Source: Selaginella tamariscina
Taxonomy: Eukaryota > Streptophyta > Lycopodiopsida > Selaginellales > Selaginellaceae
NCBI GenBank assembly: GCA_003024785.1
Contig: PUQB01000101.1
Location: 186,001-250,000 of the forward strand
Direction: 5' to 3'
Length of the DNA stretch: 64,000 nucleotides
The notes beneath the pieces were generated by a model, which saw nothing but the letters and a program-made list of their open reading frames with translations, did not search any database and was not told the origin of the DNA. Each line of letters opens with the position of its first letter. The first letter of the stretch is position 1. The position numbers and the translations under genes are program-made. This document shows positions 45,546-57,640 of the stretch, one piece after another.

Positions 45546-46590
45546 TGGCAGGAGGGGCGCAGGAGCAGTGGGGATTGGATGCATTGTATACGGCTACACT
45601 GTGCTTCTGCATTTGCCGCCTGGATTGCCACGAGCGATTGCGTTTCTGCCATGGATGCCCCTCCTGCTGACAACTGCTTGGTACGTCCCCACTGTCAACA
45701 TGAGAGCACTAGTGTCGTTCTTCTTTGTCTGGATCATCCCGTCCAAGATGTTGCTTCTCTGTTTTGGTGATGGCCTGGCTAAAGATCCATGGATTACAAG
45801 CACATTCCCTCGCTTCTTTGTAAACATGGCACTCACCGTCCATGTTCCTGTCGCGAGCCAGCATCATAAGCAACCAGATCATAGTTCAAGTTGGTGGAAC
45901 TGGATCCAAAACTCTCTCGCATGGCAAGCTATTATAGTTCGTGCAGCATTCAAGCTTGGGCTGGTGGTGTCTGTTCAGAATCTATGCATTCCGGAACGAT
46001 CTCCACGAGGTGTTGCTGTACCTCGTCTTCTCAGTGCACATCTACTTGGAAGGTAGTCTCATTTTCGAGGTTCTTGCTGCTGTGGTGCTGCTACAATTGG
46101 GCTGGAGCTGGAGCCTCAGTTCGACAAGCCCTTCCTGGCTTCCTCCTTGTCTGATTTCTGGGGGAGGAGGTGGAACCGACTCGTGAGCAACATCTTGCGT
46201 GCGTCTGTTTACGAGCCACTGATGCGTAAGGTGCATGCTCGTGGAGAAACGCAGCTGTTGTTCATTAGGGGCGCTGCAACACTGGCAGTGTTTGTGGTGT
46301 CTGGACTGATGCACGAGATCATATTTTTACATGAACAAGTCCAACCCAACCTGGCAAGTCACTGCATTCTTTGTCATCAATGGTGTGGCCACTGTGTTAG
46401 AGAAGGTTGCAAGGAAGTGCGGCATTTGCAAGAGGTGCAATCTTAGCCAGCCGCTGCGGGTAATCTTGTGCTTTTTGTGTTTGGACTTGCTTGCTGGCTC
46501 TTCTTCCCCCCGATCTATAGGACGGGCACTTGTTTTCGAGCACTTTTCGAGTTCGAACAAATATTGGAGTGGCTCAAATCCAAAATCTGA
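45546..46590 (+). pseudogene. Wax synthase (MBOAT), copy 2, at least four frameshifts
   Basis: Nearly identical in sequence and length to 29143-30194, including the FWGRRWNRLVSNILR box and the VVSGLMHEIIF catalytic-histidine box, which here is in one frame. Its lesions differ from copy 1. A base is missing near 45559 (GGGGCGCAGG against GGGGCGGCAGG). Two are missing near 45969 (GGTGTCTG against GGTGCTACTG). One is missing near 46083, and two are missing just after the LMHE box near 46325. Because each copy is intact where the other is broken, the parent gene was functional when it duplicated and both were then damaged, unless the indels are sequence errors. The role would be wax ester formation at the ER. 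Confidence 0.82.
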
Positions 46591-46624
46591 CAGACATATA
46601 TATGTACTTCTAATCATATCTTAA

Positions 46625-47746
46625 TACTTTCAATCATCTGCAAATATGCTCATCTGACGTTGTGTATATAAGAAACACTTGATATTTAATACACGCTTAT
46701 TTTAATTTAAAAGTGCACACCACTAAAACAAAAAAAAAAAAATTTTTTTCTAACCTTTAACGTTTGTATGGGATCTTGGAATATCCGGAATTTTTCTGTT
46801 ATCGAGACCGTCGGAATTCAACGGTTTAGATTAACAAATTATATGAAAATTACTCACCCTCAAATCGAACGGCTACTTTTGCCAGAAATATTACGGTAGA
46901 TTTGGATCGTTATGAACGGTCGTGATCTCGACAGGATTATCAAAACTAGGTTTTTGAGAAGTGCATAGAGTCAGAATGAGCACGCGCGCGCGTCTAGTTC
47001 TTCTGAATCGGGTAAGAATTTATACTGAATTCGTGTTCTCTTATATATATGTGTGTGTTCAGCTCAAATAAGTCTAGATAACACTTGAGTGTATATATGT
47101 CTATAATACTTACAATCGAGCGTTTTTAAGTCCCAGTGTGTAAATGTATTGAGTATGCACTTGTACGCAGGTCGGAGTTTATGGTAATTGCGTGAGAAGA
47201 GATACAATCGAAGATCCAGGCATATTTTTCTCTAGAGGTAACATTGGATTACATGTTGCTAAACCTGTTGATCATAAATTAGGTGAGAAGATCATAAATT
47301 AGGAGAGAAAAACGCACCAAGAGACACTTGAGTATATATATTACGTATACCGTGTGTGGTGTATGTGTATAATTACTCTTTAAATCAGAATGCTGTTAGA
47401 ATTGAAAAAAGCATGACTAAGTCATCACACCTCGCGAGTATGCGTGTACAAGCAACATGCATATATAGTTCATATGCCTAGGTTTTCTATATATTGATAT
47501 ATCTATGCATTGTTATAACGATTGCATAAATCCAAAAATATGCTTAAACTGTGTGTGTGTGTGTGTTTATTTTGTTTGAGACATATATATGTATGTATAT
47601 GGCATTCATTATAGTGAGATACAGGGAGCATATAATACATGAATCCAACTGTATATATTAAGATTGCAACTTGAACTTAAGGACAAACGTGGCTGATTAT
47701 TGAATGGAATACATGTGCAGGTTTACATATAGATAAAGGTATATAA
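46625..47746. other. Intergenic region upstream of the ELF4-like gene
   Basis: No coding signal. There are several TATATATGTGTGTG runs. A TGTGCAG site at 47714-47720, just before GTTTACATAT, looks like a splice acceptor and may close an intron in the 5' untranslated leader, 26 bases before the ELF4-like ATG. Confidence 0.4.
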
Positions 47747-48179
47747 ATGGAGGCAGATGCATCATCGGCACCAGTAAAGGCACCCCCAGTGGACAGGAAG
47801 ATGTGGGCAGCATTTGAGAGAGGGTTCAGCCAGGTACAGTTCCTTTTGGACCATAACAGGCTGTTAATCAACGAGATTAACCAAAACCACGAGTCTAAAG
47901 TACCTGAGAGTCTAACCAGAAACGTGGTGCTAATTAGGGAGCTCAACAAGAACATTGGACAGGTACTCTCTTTCTCTGTCTGTCTCTCGCTCTCTCTCTC
48001 TCTCAGGTGTATCTAATGGGCAGGTTGTGGATCTATACTCAAGTATCTCATCTTCTTTTGTGAAGTCTTTTGAGAAGTCTACAGAGGCTGACTCTGTTGC
48101 TAAACCTGTTGATAATAATCCTCCTGCTACTGGGGTTAATTCTCCTGCTAGTGGGCATAAGAGAGGAAGAGAGTCTTAA
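47747..48179 (+). CDS. ELF4-like: ELF4-like circadian clock protein, two exons, intact
   Basis: Exon 1 (47747-47962, 72 codons) and exon 2 (48024-48179) join in phase 0 across a 61-bp intron that begins GTACTCTCTTTC and ends AATGGGCAG, giving 123 residues. The core reads KMWAAFERGFSQVQFLLDHN, then INEINQNHESKVPESLTRNV and VLIRELNKNIGQVVDLYSSI. This matches the EARLY FLOWERING 4 domain (DUF1313): two helices that in flowering plants form a coiled-coil dimer and join ELF3 and LUX in the evening complex, a night-time repressor of clock and growth genes. Length (usually 110-125) and the short variable tails fit. The C-terminus ends GHKRGRES, a basic patch that could aid nuclear localisation. The alternative start is none: the ATG is preceded by in-frame non-coding sequence. 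It is the only gene of this window without visible damage. Confidence 0.9.
47963..48023 (+). other. 61-bp intron of the ELF4-like gene
   Basis: It starts GTACTCTC and continues with a CT-rich microsatellite. An earlier AG (after TCTCTCTCTCAG, 48006) would give a different frame. The acceptor at 48023 restores the conserved NIGQVVDLYSS. Confidence 0.85.
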
Positions 48180-48407
48180 CTGTGTTTTAAGGATATGAAA
48201 TCTTTGTGTTAGTCTTACTACGTATCGCACACAGCCAAAACCTTAAACTTTTAAACCTAGTAACCATGTTGACTTTAACATTTTTAATACATTTTTGGTA
48301 TAAAATTTGATATCTTAAAATTTTAAAACTTAAAGTTCATAGTCTTGAATTGTTAAAATTTTAAAATAATTGCATTATGTTAAAAAGTACTAATGTGTAT
48401 AATATGC

Positions 48408-50570
48408 TTATGATAAATGTTGCACGGTTACCATCAACGGCGTCGTTAACTTTCCATCAACTTCCTGTTTTATCAGAAGTCCCTTGTGCTCTCGGGGTTC
48501 TCCAGCACAACGGATAAGATCTACCATATCAGTCGCCGCCAGTAATTGAATGTAATCATCCTTACAATACTGTTGCAGCCGTCTTACCACCTCTGTCTCT
48601 TCTGGAGTCCGATGGTTATGGTTTTCATGCAGATAAAAGCCAAGTGGATTCAGCACCTCAAATCCATTCCTAACTGGAGTTTCACTAGCGAACACAGGCA
48701 GCAGCTTGTTTGTCTCCTCGCTCCTGAGAAAGAACATCAAGTCCGGTTCGAAAGTGTTATCCCACCACCAGTCCGTAAGCATACATGTCAGCACCACTCT
48801 CAATATCTGTGAAATACTCCGAGACTCCGTACTCTGCACTCCATCCTTCACAAGAGGCAGAGCTCCAAGGATTTTAGGCCGAACAACCCTTGCAACTTCA
48901 TCGTATACGTTGGCACCGCCAGTGCGAGAACCCGCACATACCGGGTGACTTACCATCAAAACACATTACTAAATCCAGTGCCGTCTGTGCGTCTGCAATG
49001 GATAAACCACCCGCCCTCAGCTCAAAAGGGAGCTCCTCCTTAGTAACACAAAATTGCCACAGTCCCACATACCAAAGGGTCTGATCCCGTTCACCCGCGA
49101 GCTTCACTCGGTTACGCTCCGTGTACCACCTCCGGGCAACCACCTTCCGAAGATCTTAGAGATCCTTTCGGAGAGCATGGAGTTTAAGCGACCTTTCTGC
49201 GGAGATGATCCGAGTGCAGCGGAGCTTCATCTGAAACCGGTTTCTCAACATCCAATATATGCATATCATTGTCGTCCTCGTCCAGCTGCTCCATAGTTCC
49301 GTCTTTCTCGAAAGGACCTCTGATCTCAAAGAGCCCATGATCCTTCCTATACCCGTCCAGAACCCCAAGCCTTCCAACCCCGTACCTCACCAACTCGAGC
49401 CCGGGATCCATCACACGCACGTTCCCACCGTGGAAAAAGTACTGGAGCAGAATCGACTTAACCAGCGACTCAAACTCGTGAAAATTCAGCCTTCTGGAAG
49501 AAACGGCAGTGCCATGGTAAACAGTTCCCAGCGTGTTCTTCTCTGTTGCTAACCTCACCGCGAAAGAAACCATGTACTGCGAAGCGTTACCAGTAGTCCA
49601 TCGTTTATAAAAACTCTCGAGGGCAGATACGTAGAACCCGTGTCTTCCCTGGTACAACTGGAATAGTCGGTTAAAGTGAACTGGATCGCTCGAGTCAAGG
49701 AAGACATCAGTGTATTCTGAGACAAAACCGAGTATAAGTAATTCTGCATTTATACTACGTACCGGGATTCGTAAAATCTTCCAGGATTGTAAATATATCA
49801 ACACCGTCGTGTGCCGGTTTAGCAGTTCCAGGTATATTTCCGACCATTACCAACAGAGAGACGAGACAGTTCCAGAAACATACACCGGACAACCGAAGCC
49901 GATTGTAGGGACGAGACGCATTTATCCAGGAAGTTCCTGATGGAGCTACGGTCAGCTACCTGTGTTAGACAATAACCTGTTCCTTAGCCACTCTGATACT
50001 TCTTGACAATTCATCTATAATCATTTCCAATTATGCATCCGTCATGTACCACAGGTTGTCTCTGCTGATCAAATCGAGCCAAACGCTCCTAAGGATCACG
50101 GAAAGTGGTCGACATTCACCTGCTGAACAACCACGCTAAGTTGGAGAAAGCCTTCCCCATACATTCCTGTGTCTTCCAGAGCATAAACAGCCTCCCAGCC
50201 ATGAGCGCAGCCATGAAACAGTCCATAGCACTATCGGAGATTGTATCTGTCCCGTGCATCTCTTGCACAGATGACAAGTCTGCAGAACCCGTGCCCGAGA
50301 GAAATATACAAGTGTGAGCAACTCCAATCTCATACATTGTTCTTGTTTTTCCCGAGCCAGAGGCACCCAGAAGTTGGAGAAGGTCCTGAGATGGTTTGAA
50401 AGCTTGTCTAAGTCGTGCTACAACAAAAGACTAGCCTTTCCTCGGATTGTGCAGAGGTGCTTTCCCTTGAAATGTTTCTTAAATGCATATCCCTTGGCAT
50501 GTTTACAACACGCAGGTCTTCCTAAAACTTTTCACAAGCGTTCCAAAAGTCGGCTTGGGTGACTTTGGTG
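48408..50570 (-). pseudogene. P-loop NTPase, possibly Crinkler/RHS-like, frameshifted
   Basis: The minus strand encodes LLGASGSGKTRTMYEIG, with a Walker A motif GASGSGKT at 50344-50367. Further blocks in shifted frames follow: YTDVFLDSSDPVHFNRLFQL and FHEFESLVKSILLQYFFHGG (49804-49184), a segment at 49143-48898 beginning RRWYTERNRVKLAGERDQTL, and 48959-48408 ending near LIRCAGEPREHKG. The layout, a N-terminal NTP-binding loop followed by a long poorly conserved C-terminal region, resembles the NTPases of Crinkler/RHS-type proteins. Those occur in oomycetes, fungi and some plants. Several frame changes (near 50116, 49800, 49150 and 48950) could be introns or lesions; I could place no clean splice pairs. 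No clear Walker B was found. Confidence 0.5.
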
Positions 50571-50950
50571 ACTACAATCAGAAAAAGAATACCAAGCATG
50601 AATACATATGAAAGAAATACATCTATGGGTTTGAAACGCGGCAGAATTCAAGCATTGTAAATACATATATATATAAGCATATGATTTATAAACTATATTT
50701 TCATTTGTTCTAAATAATTTATTAATTTATACAACAATATTTTAAATTTATATTTATAACATTAATGTTGAACTTGCCAAGCTTGTTAATACATTTCATG
50801 CACGTAACCACATTTCTCTGATATATCACGATATATCAAATAATAATTAAATTCTATAATCTGTATTAGTTAGAGACATACCAAACACTTTGGAGCTGAA
50901 CCATTCACACGAGTCACCGGGCCCATATCCAACCAACGAATGTAACAACA
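50571..50950. other. AT-rich intergenic stretch
   Basis: No gene or repeat recognised; ends at the minisatellite. Confidence 0.4.
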
Positions 50951-50954
50951 GCGG

Positions 50955-51170
50955 GCCGCATATCGCATGAGTACCCACTCGCCGAAGCTACGGGCGTTTG
51001 TACCATACGAAGGTCAAGCACGATCGGGCCTACGCATCGCATGAGTACCCACTCGCCAAAGATATGGGCGCTCTATACCATACGAAGGTCACTTACCATG
51101 GCCGCGCATCACATGAGTACCCACTTGCCGAAGCTATGGGCGCTCTGTACCATATGCAGGTCAACAACAG
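50955..51170. repeat. Three-unit minisatellite of about 73 bp
   Basis: The phrase CATGAGTACCCACTCGCC recurs, with GTACCCACT at 50971, 51045 and 51117. Each is followed by GAAGCTATGGGCG-type sequence and CCATACGAAGGTCA. Confidence 0.85.
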
Positions 51171-51369
51171 GATCGAACCAATGCCCAACTAAAGGCCTCG
51201 ATAAAGAGGCCTTACCCAACCAAAGGTTGCAGTTGCAAAACGCTAACAAGTCAGAGCAGACGGTTAGCGAGATATGGCAAGCAACCTCCATGCACTGGCA
51301 TCCTAAGAAAGTGAAATGCAAAGCTGACCGGGAATCAGCACCAAGGTGCAGACCACACAGGCATAGGTA

Positions 51370-51690
51370 TGCAGCTCTGTACAGTGCAGCAATGCCATTG
51401 CCCACTATGAGACACCTCAATACCAAGCAAGTTTAATCAGGTTTACTATGTTATAATACTTGCATGCCATCCTGTAAAATCTCTTGGTGTACATAGAATT
51501 TAAAATGTTTGGACGCATTTTACAAGCCCGGCAAGTACCGAATGCCTTACACTGCTCAATCATGTTTAGTTTGCATGTGTTTAGCCTTAGAACACTTTAT
51601 ATGTTCTATGTACTAACGGGTTGTGCTTTGTTGTTGGCTGCAGGTACGTCTCGGACTACCCTGTGTGAGTGTGTCCATGCTCTCTTTATA
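51370..51690 (+). repeat. Direct repeat, left copy
   Basis: It shares ACACCTCAATACCAAGCAAG, GTATGCCATCCTGTAAA-type sequence, and CTCGGACTACCCTGTGTGAG with 54055-54395, 2.7 kb downstream. It could be the LTRs of a degenerate element or a plain duplication. The interior shows no coding signal. Confidence 0.7.
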
Positions 51691-54054
51691 TACCTTGCTG
51701 TTTCTTGTGCGAGACACTGTTACCACTGGGGGTACCCAGGTAGCTTCGGCTTCATTTGGTCTTGTTATAGACACTTGAACAAAGCGTCTCTCCTTAACCA
51801 AAAATGACTCACGGGTATTGCTATGCAGTGATGGGAGTCTCTGCTGGTAACACTGAGTGTGTTAATGTGCTGTTTTAATGAGAGTTACGTATATGATATG
51901 AAGCACAGATGGTTACTGCTATTTGTATTAGTACAGACTTTGAACAAGCAGCGGCTTGATAACTGGAAGGTACACCACATCATGCTCACCAACACTTGCT
52001 TACGGCAGCCTTTGTGCGGAGCATATATATTAACTGGCTGCAGAAATGTGAGCCTCTTTTGCTTTCACTGATTTTTCTGTGACTTGTAAACCAGTGTTAA
52101 CTGAGCTAACCAGAGAGTGTTTATTTTGATATGCCTGCCATTGTGAGTACACTTTAAAAAGGACGCTCACGTGGTAGAGATGGGGTATTCACAAGCATAT
52201 CTTATTTGTATAAAAGATAAGCTTGTGCAATTTTGAGTAACTGCCGTTTATATAACAGAGAAACATTCTAGCCAAGTATATTCTGGTGTAAATGCTAAAC
52301 CAGTTAATATATTCCCATAAGGTATCTACGTTTTGATTCCCTTAATGTGAATAAACATATTCTGGTTCTGAGTATTTAAACCAGAACCAGCAAGTACATA
52401 TATATATAGATCCCTTAATGTGAAAACAAATATATATAGAAAATCTGGTTTAAACTATCCCAGAAAATAATAATGTCTGGGTTTCTTCTCTTGAACAAAA
52501 GGAAATTTTTGTTAAGAGAATGACATACAATAAACTTCTTAATAAGTTTATTAATATAATAAATATTATGGGAAATATTTATGCATTTTATTAAGGCTAG
52601 TTTGGATACCTTAAATATATAACTAAGAGAAGATAAATACAATATCACAGGGTTTGTTCTTATACAGACTTCACATAATATAAATATAATTAATATTGTT
52701 AGACTGTAATTTTAAATTAAAAAATTATTATTGCTGACAATAGATAATTTATTCTCTTAACATGTCATTATGAGAATAAATCAAACATCAAGAGTTATGT
52801 TTATTTAACAAACTTCTTTTGTGAATCTCATTTTTCCGTAAAGACATTAATAATATGTAGAATTATGGAAAATCATCAAATGAGTTTAAGTTTAACAATG
52901 AACTCGTTCATATTTTTCTCTCTTGGTTTGGTTTAAGTATATAATACAAAAACGAGCATATTGTAATAATAAAAAAATATATACCCACTAATTACACTCT
53001 CAAATTCTATGAACTAATAAATAGTTCTGACTTGGGAATATTTAATCCAATTTTGATTAATATGGATAAGCCTTTATTCAAAATAAAAAATAGTAAAAAA
53101 GACTTGTTATTATTGCTATTATTAAATTAATAGTAATAACAAAAAATAATTTAATTTAAACTTATAGCTTTAATTTAAAAGCTATAGTTTAATTTAATGG
53201 GTATAAATTAAATATTTTTATATGACTTAAGTCAATATATATATAAAGCATAATGAAGAAACAATTATATATATACCAAAACTGCACTCTCATGTTATAT
53301 GAACTAATAAATAGTTCTTACTTGGGAAAACGTATTAAGCTATTTAATAATCCAATTTATAATAATATGGATAATAGCTTATGCATTTACTAGAGATTTT
53401 GTGAAAAACTAGTATTAAAAGCTTAAGATTCAGAGTAGGTGAACTTTGAATAATTTATTATTACTACTATTATTAAATAAATAATGTAATAATAAATAAA
53501 AATACATGTTAAACTAATAAGTAAGTTAAAGTTTAACCTATGGTATATTAAATGCTATTCATTTGCTTTATTAGCCTTAAAATATGACATATATATTTTC
53601 ACCATATAATTATGAATATTCTACGAATATTCAGCTTAGGGTAAACTAAATTTGCCCTAAAACCAGCATAAACACTGTTAGGGTCCACTATAGCTGCCCT
53701 AAAAGCAGGGCCGACAGATTTCACAGCCTGTGTGGTGCGCCAAGGTTGGGTGCGCCGAGATCTGGTTTGAGAGTGCAATGGGTAGCTGGTATACCTCCAT
53801 GGCATGGGCAGATTTTAATTCTGCACATTCTATGGCATTTGAGATGACTTTTGCAGGAGAGGCAATGCTTTTAGCAGCCGGATTTTAACATTGTTTCATA
53901 TTTGAAAATTGGTTCAAAGATCATCCGTGAGGTGTGCCCCGACGACATACTCACATGGATTTTGACCAGTGTTGTGAAGGGCATCGTGTCCTTGTTTTAA
54001 ACCCGGTTTCTTCTACTTGTGTCTCTGTATTCAGAGAGATACATGTGTCTCAGC
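51691..54054. other. AT-rich stretch between two direct repeats
   Basis: No gene recognised. From 52680 to 53600 it is over three-quarters AT. The diverged phrase TATGAACTAATAAATAGTTCT occurs at 53009 and 53297, showing an internal direct duplication of about 290 bp. Confidence 0.5.
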
Positions 54055-54395
54055 GCAGCTCTGTACAGGGCAGCAGTGCCATTGCCACATTGCATATATA
54101 GACTACATAGAGCCCCACATGGAGAACGGCCATGCTATCCGACTATGACACACCTCAATACCAAGCAAGTTTAATCAGGTTTACTATGTTATAATACTTG
54201 TATGCCATCCTGTAAAGTTCTCTTGGTGTACATAGAATATAAAATGTTTGAACGCATTTTACAAGCCTGGGCAAGTAACGAATGCTTATACACTGCTCGT
54301 TTGCATGTGTTTAGCCTTAAAACACTTTATGTGTTGTGCTTTGTTGTTGGCTGCAGGTACATCTCGGACTACCCTGTGTGAGTGTGTCCATGCCT
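54055..54395 (+). repeat. Direct repeat, right copy
   Basis: Homologous to 51370-51690, with a deletion of part of the segment between GCTTACACTGCTC and GCATGTGTTTAGCC. Confidence 0.7.
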
Positions 54396-55907
54396 CTCTG
54401 TTATACCCAAAACCTAGGATTGCTATTATATTCTCCATTTGCCACGCGTGTAGCCGTTTACGACACGTGCATCTCTAAATAGTACCTTGCTGTTTCCAAG
54501 GCCACTGAACTTACAGCTTAATTGGTACTCCACAAAGCTGGAAAGCTTATTACCTTCCTAGCAACCGAATATCATTTGCTATTTTCATGAGCGAAAAAAG
54601 CAAGTGTGTTAAGGCGCACTAGCTTCCACGAATGCATCATGTGCTGCCTACAAGCATAAGTTAGTGGAAGAAAAACAATGGATAGAACATACTAGTGCTT
54701 CAAACTTGTTTTCACAATAAGGAAGGGGAAAGCTAGTCTCCTTAGCGGCAGTATCAGCAATCTTCTTGTCATAGTATATGGATTGAAATAAACTTATCAC
54801 TATCCATTTTTTACCCTTTTTTTTGTTGATTCTGTTCCACCTTGTGCAAGCTGCCAAAACAAGCAACATAAAAAGTGCTGAGATAGTGCGTATGAAAGTT
54901 TAATGATATAGTCTTCTGTGTAGGAGTAACATTCACTTTGTCATATCATTACGACTTATTATCACTTCACAGGAATATGGGATGTGGTTGCATGTCGATG
55001 TGACTTATGTATTTGCATTTACCCCCAAAACAAACACTTTCTAAATGGAGTTGAAAAGGCCGACTCAGTTAGTATAAATTTACATAAGTGCTTTATTAAA
55101 GAATCAAGGAAACAATGAGGATTTTGATTTTATGACTGACTGTTTGCCTCAATAAGCAATATATTCCGGAAGTAACGGAAAGAAAGATTGACTTGTTAAC
55201 TTAAACAAGTCACAATTGAGACAGTTGACAAGCCAATCCTTCTTTTCATTGCTCACACCAAAAACATACTGAACTGGATAATTGGAATTCACATTCATCA
55301 CAGCTGCCAAGCACCTGGCGTTGTCCATCCCTATGAAGAAGGGTACACACAACCTATCCTATACCCCCCTCAAGAACCGCAACAACACTATTCTTGATTG
55401 AGGTATTTAACCTCTTCACAATTCTACTATAATAACCCTCCATGGAAGAATAAAAACACCAACCACAACAGTAAATAATGAAACATAAATAACTCGATTA
55501 TGTCACATTATAGTGAATTCTATTTTTTTCATTATGCCCCTTCAACACTTAATATAGCTTCTTCCTACCTCAGTTTTTAGAAAAGGAAAATTGGTACAAA
55601 ATAAAATTTAGGAGGTGTAGATTGCACACGTGCAGATCACAAGCTCCAGGTGCTCCTACAAATTTAGTAACACACTCATCTCTTAATAATGGTGTCAATG
55701 TGAAACACCCCTCCTCTGGGCCAAATATAGCAGAGAGCATGATAATTACATTCATTTCAAATATATAAAAAATGATACTGGCAATGATGACATTAAAATG
55801 CCTAAATTTAATAAATTTAGCACTTTAATGGTTTAATTTTATTGATAGATAGGTTGTTTTCTTTATTTTATTTTCATAGTGAAGGTTCTAATATTTTATT
55901 TTAATAT
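54396..55907. other. Intergenic stretch without recognised genes
   Basis: Short open frames exist (minus strand 55149-55352 and 55570-55755), but none matches a family I know and none has supporting splice or codon signals. Confidence 0.4.
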
Positions 55908-57125
55908 CAGGATTAGCAACATTGTCATCACTATATGCTATTGCTCATAGCAGATGGGTGGGGATATTAACGTGCATAATAGTTGCATGACTTTATTGGT
56001 ATATCACCCTCTTCATATTCAAATGCATAAAATCTAGTAATGTAAATTCCTACATGACATTAGCAAAATAGGCCTTTCCACATTGGGGACATCATGTCAT
56101 CACTACTTTGTTTTATTTGGAGACATTTGAAACTTTGGTGAGATTTTTTATATTAATTGGTGACATGTCAAAAATTGCAATGCCTCACCTTGTACACCTC
56201 CGCTTCAATATTTTCCAAGGTTGTGATATTGCTATTTTGATAACATTCATTATTATATTACTAATGACATGGTAGCATTTAATTATCATGTTATTATTTT
56301 CTTTCTTTTGCAACTTGTCATTAATTATTGTTATGGAATGCATGTTATTCATAGGTACATCACATTTATATTTGCCCTCTAATTTGTTTTTAATTTATTA
56401 TTTTCTAGGTGCAAAAGAAATAAGATTTCATCGTATATCAAAAATATTAAAATTAAGTGAAATCTTTAAAGCATTTGGAATTTTATTTTTTTTCTTTTGG
56501 AGCTACCCTAGTGTTTCCTAGCATTTATTTATCCATAAGGTATGTCCTTACTCTTTTTATTCCTCCTTATATTAACACTAAATTTATATTAGGTTTTCAC
56601 ATTGAGCCTTATACTTACAATTGGAATTTACATAATACTTGGTGTGTTGGAGCTATTATGTTTGGGCATACAACCTAATCTCTTGTTATTACTAATGTAT
56701 TTTGTTCTTTGGTAGCTTCCAAAATTGCTAATTGTATTGAGATTTTAATCTCAATAACTAAATTTCCACTTTTAGCTGCACCTATATTGATTGACATGGT
56801 AAGGTGGAAGTATATATCAAAGAACACGATCCTTTACAATTATTCTAAGGTTTTTAAATATAAAATTATTGATGATTTTAACTTTAATATTTTGTAGGTT
56901 TATTACTATTTTCCTCATGCTACTTATTACAGTTTTTGTGCCTTATTTTTCAAACAGATCATGTTTGTAGGGTCATCCTTAACTATTGCTCTTTGCACAA
57001 TTATTCCAAACATAGTTTACGTGAAGATTTGCAAACCAACGTTTCAAAAAAGCATTTTTATATATTTTATAACTGTTGCTGGTATAATCATTGGAATAAG
57101 TGGGACAGTCAAAGTCTCTTATAAC
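55908..57125 (+). pseudogene. AVT-type amino acid transporter (AAAP family), degenerate
   Basis: Separated stretches in different frames correspond, in order, to a vacuolar amino-acid-transporter fold. LSSLYAIAHSRWVGILT (about 55924-55975) resembles the first membrane helices (IPYAL..GGW). FGATLVFPSIYLSIR (about 56497-56545) resembles the FCYSGHAVFPNIYTSM segment. SKIANCIEILISITKFPLL (about 56715-56775) matches the conserved cytosolic-loop pattern (IA..T.VINP.TKYAL). MFVGSSLTIALCTIIPN plus VAGIIIGISGTV (about 56961-57110) resembles the last helices. Such proteins move neutral amino acids across the tonoplast by proton exchange. Whether the frame changes are introns or lesions is not fully resolved; the A/T richness of exonic sequence suggests old decay. 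Confidence 0.5.
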
Positions 57126-57640
57126 TTTTATTAATAAATAAAAGTTTGTTTTTTTATAAAAATAACTCTTATTTATTGATAAACAGGTGTGCTTGTTTTG
57201 TTTTTTAACATTGTGGCTAGGCTTTCCGGGATGAACAGAGGGCTGGTCTGTTTGTTCAATCACTCCATAGCAATGCCTTGTTGCTGTTGCTATTAATGAT
57301 AATGATGATGGAGATTATGATGTTCACTGTGAAACAAATTTGGGCTAAACCCTCAGGCATTCCTCACCCCTGCGGCGAGTCTGGGTCGATGCGGCACCTT
57401 AATCCAGGCAGCAACAGAATCTTTGGATGAACTAGTACCCATTCGCATCAAGCAGCAACAGATCTAATCGACTGCCCAGCAGCCCCAGCTCCATGGATCC
57501 CTACGAAGCAACATGCCAGAGTTCAAGCTCAGGATCCGGATTCCGGAAAGCGGCTCCAATATTATGGGCTACTTGCTGCTGGACCGAAGCGAGTAGGAAA
57601 TGGCTCGATTGGCAGTGAGCTTCAATGCTCTGCTTCAATC

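Larger units (their letters stand above)
42290..46660 (+). repeat. Segmental duplication, copy 2
   Basis: It is collinear with 26411-30250. It contains extra material: a single foldback arm (44445-44755), sequence at 44.2-44.45 kb, and an insertion of about 360 bp (44813-45171) bordered by CATC on both sides. Confidence 0.8.

Noticed and set aside
50971-51140. tRNA cluster (three units of about 73 bases)
   Set aside because: The unit length is suggestive, but there is no cloverleaf, no anticodon arm and no GTTCGAATC-type box.
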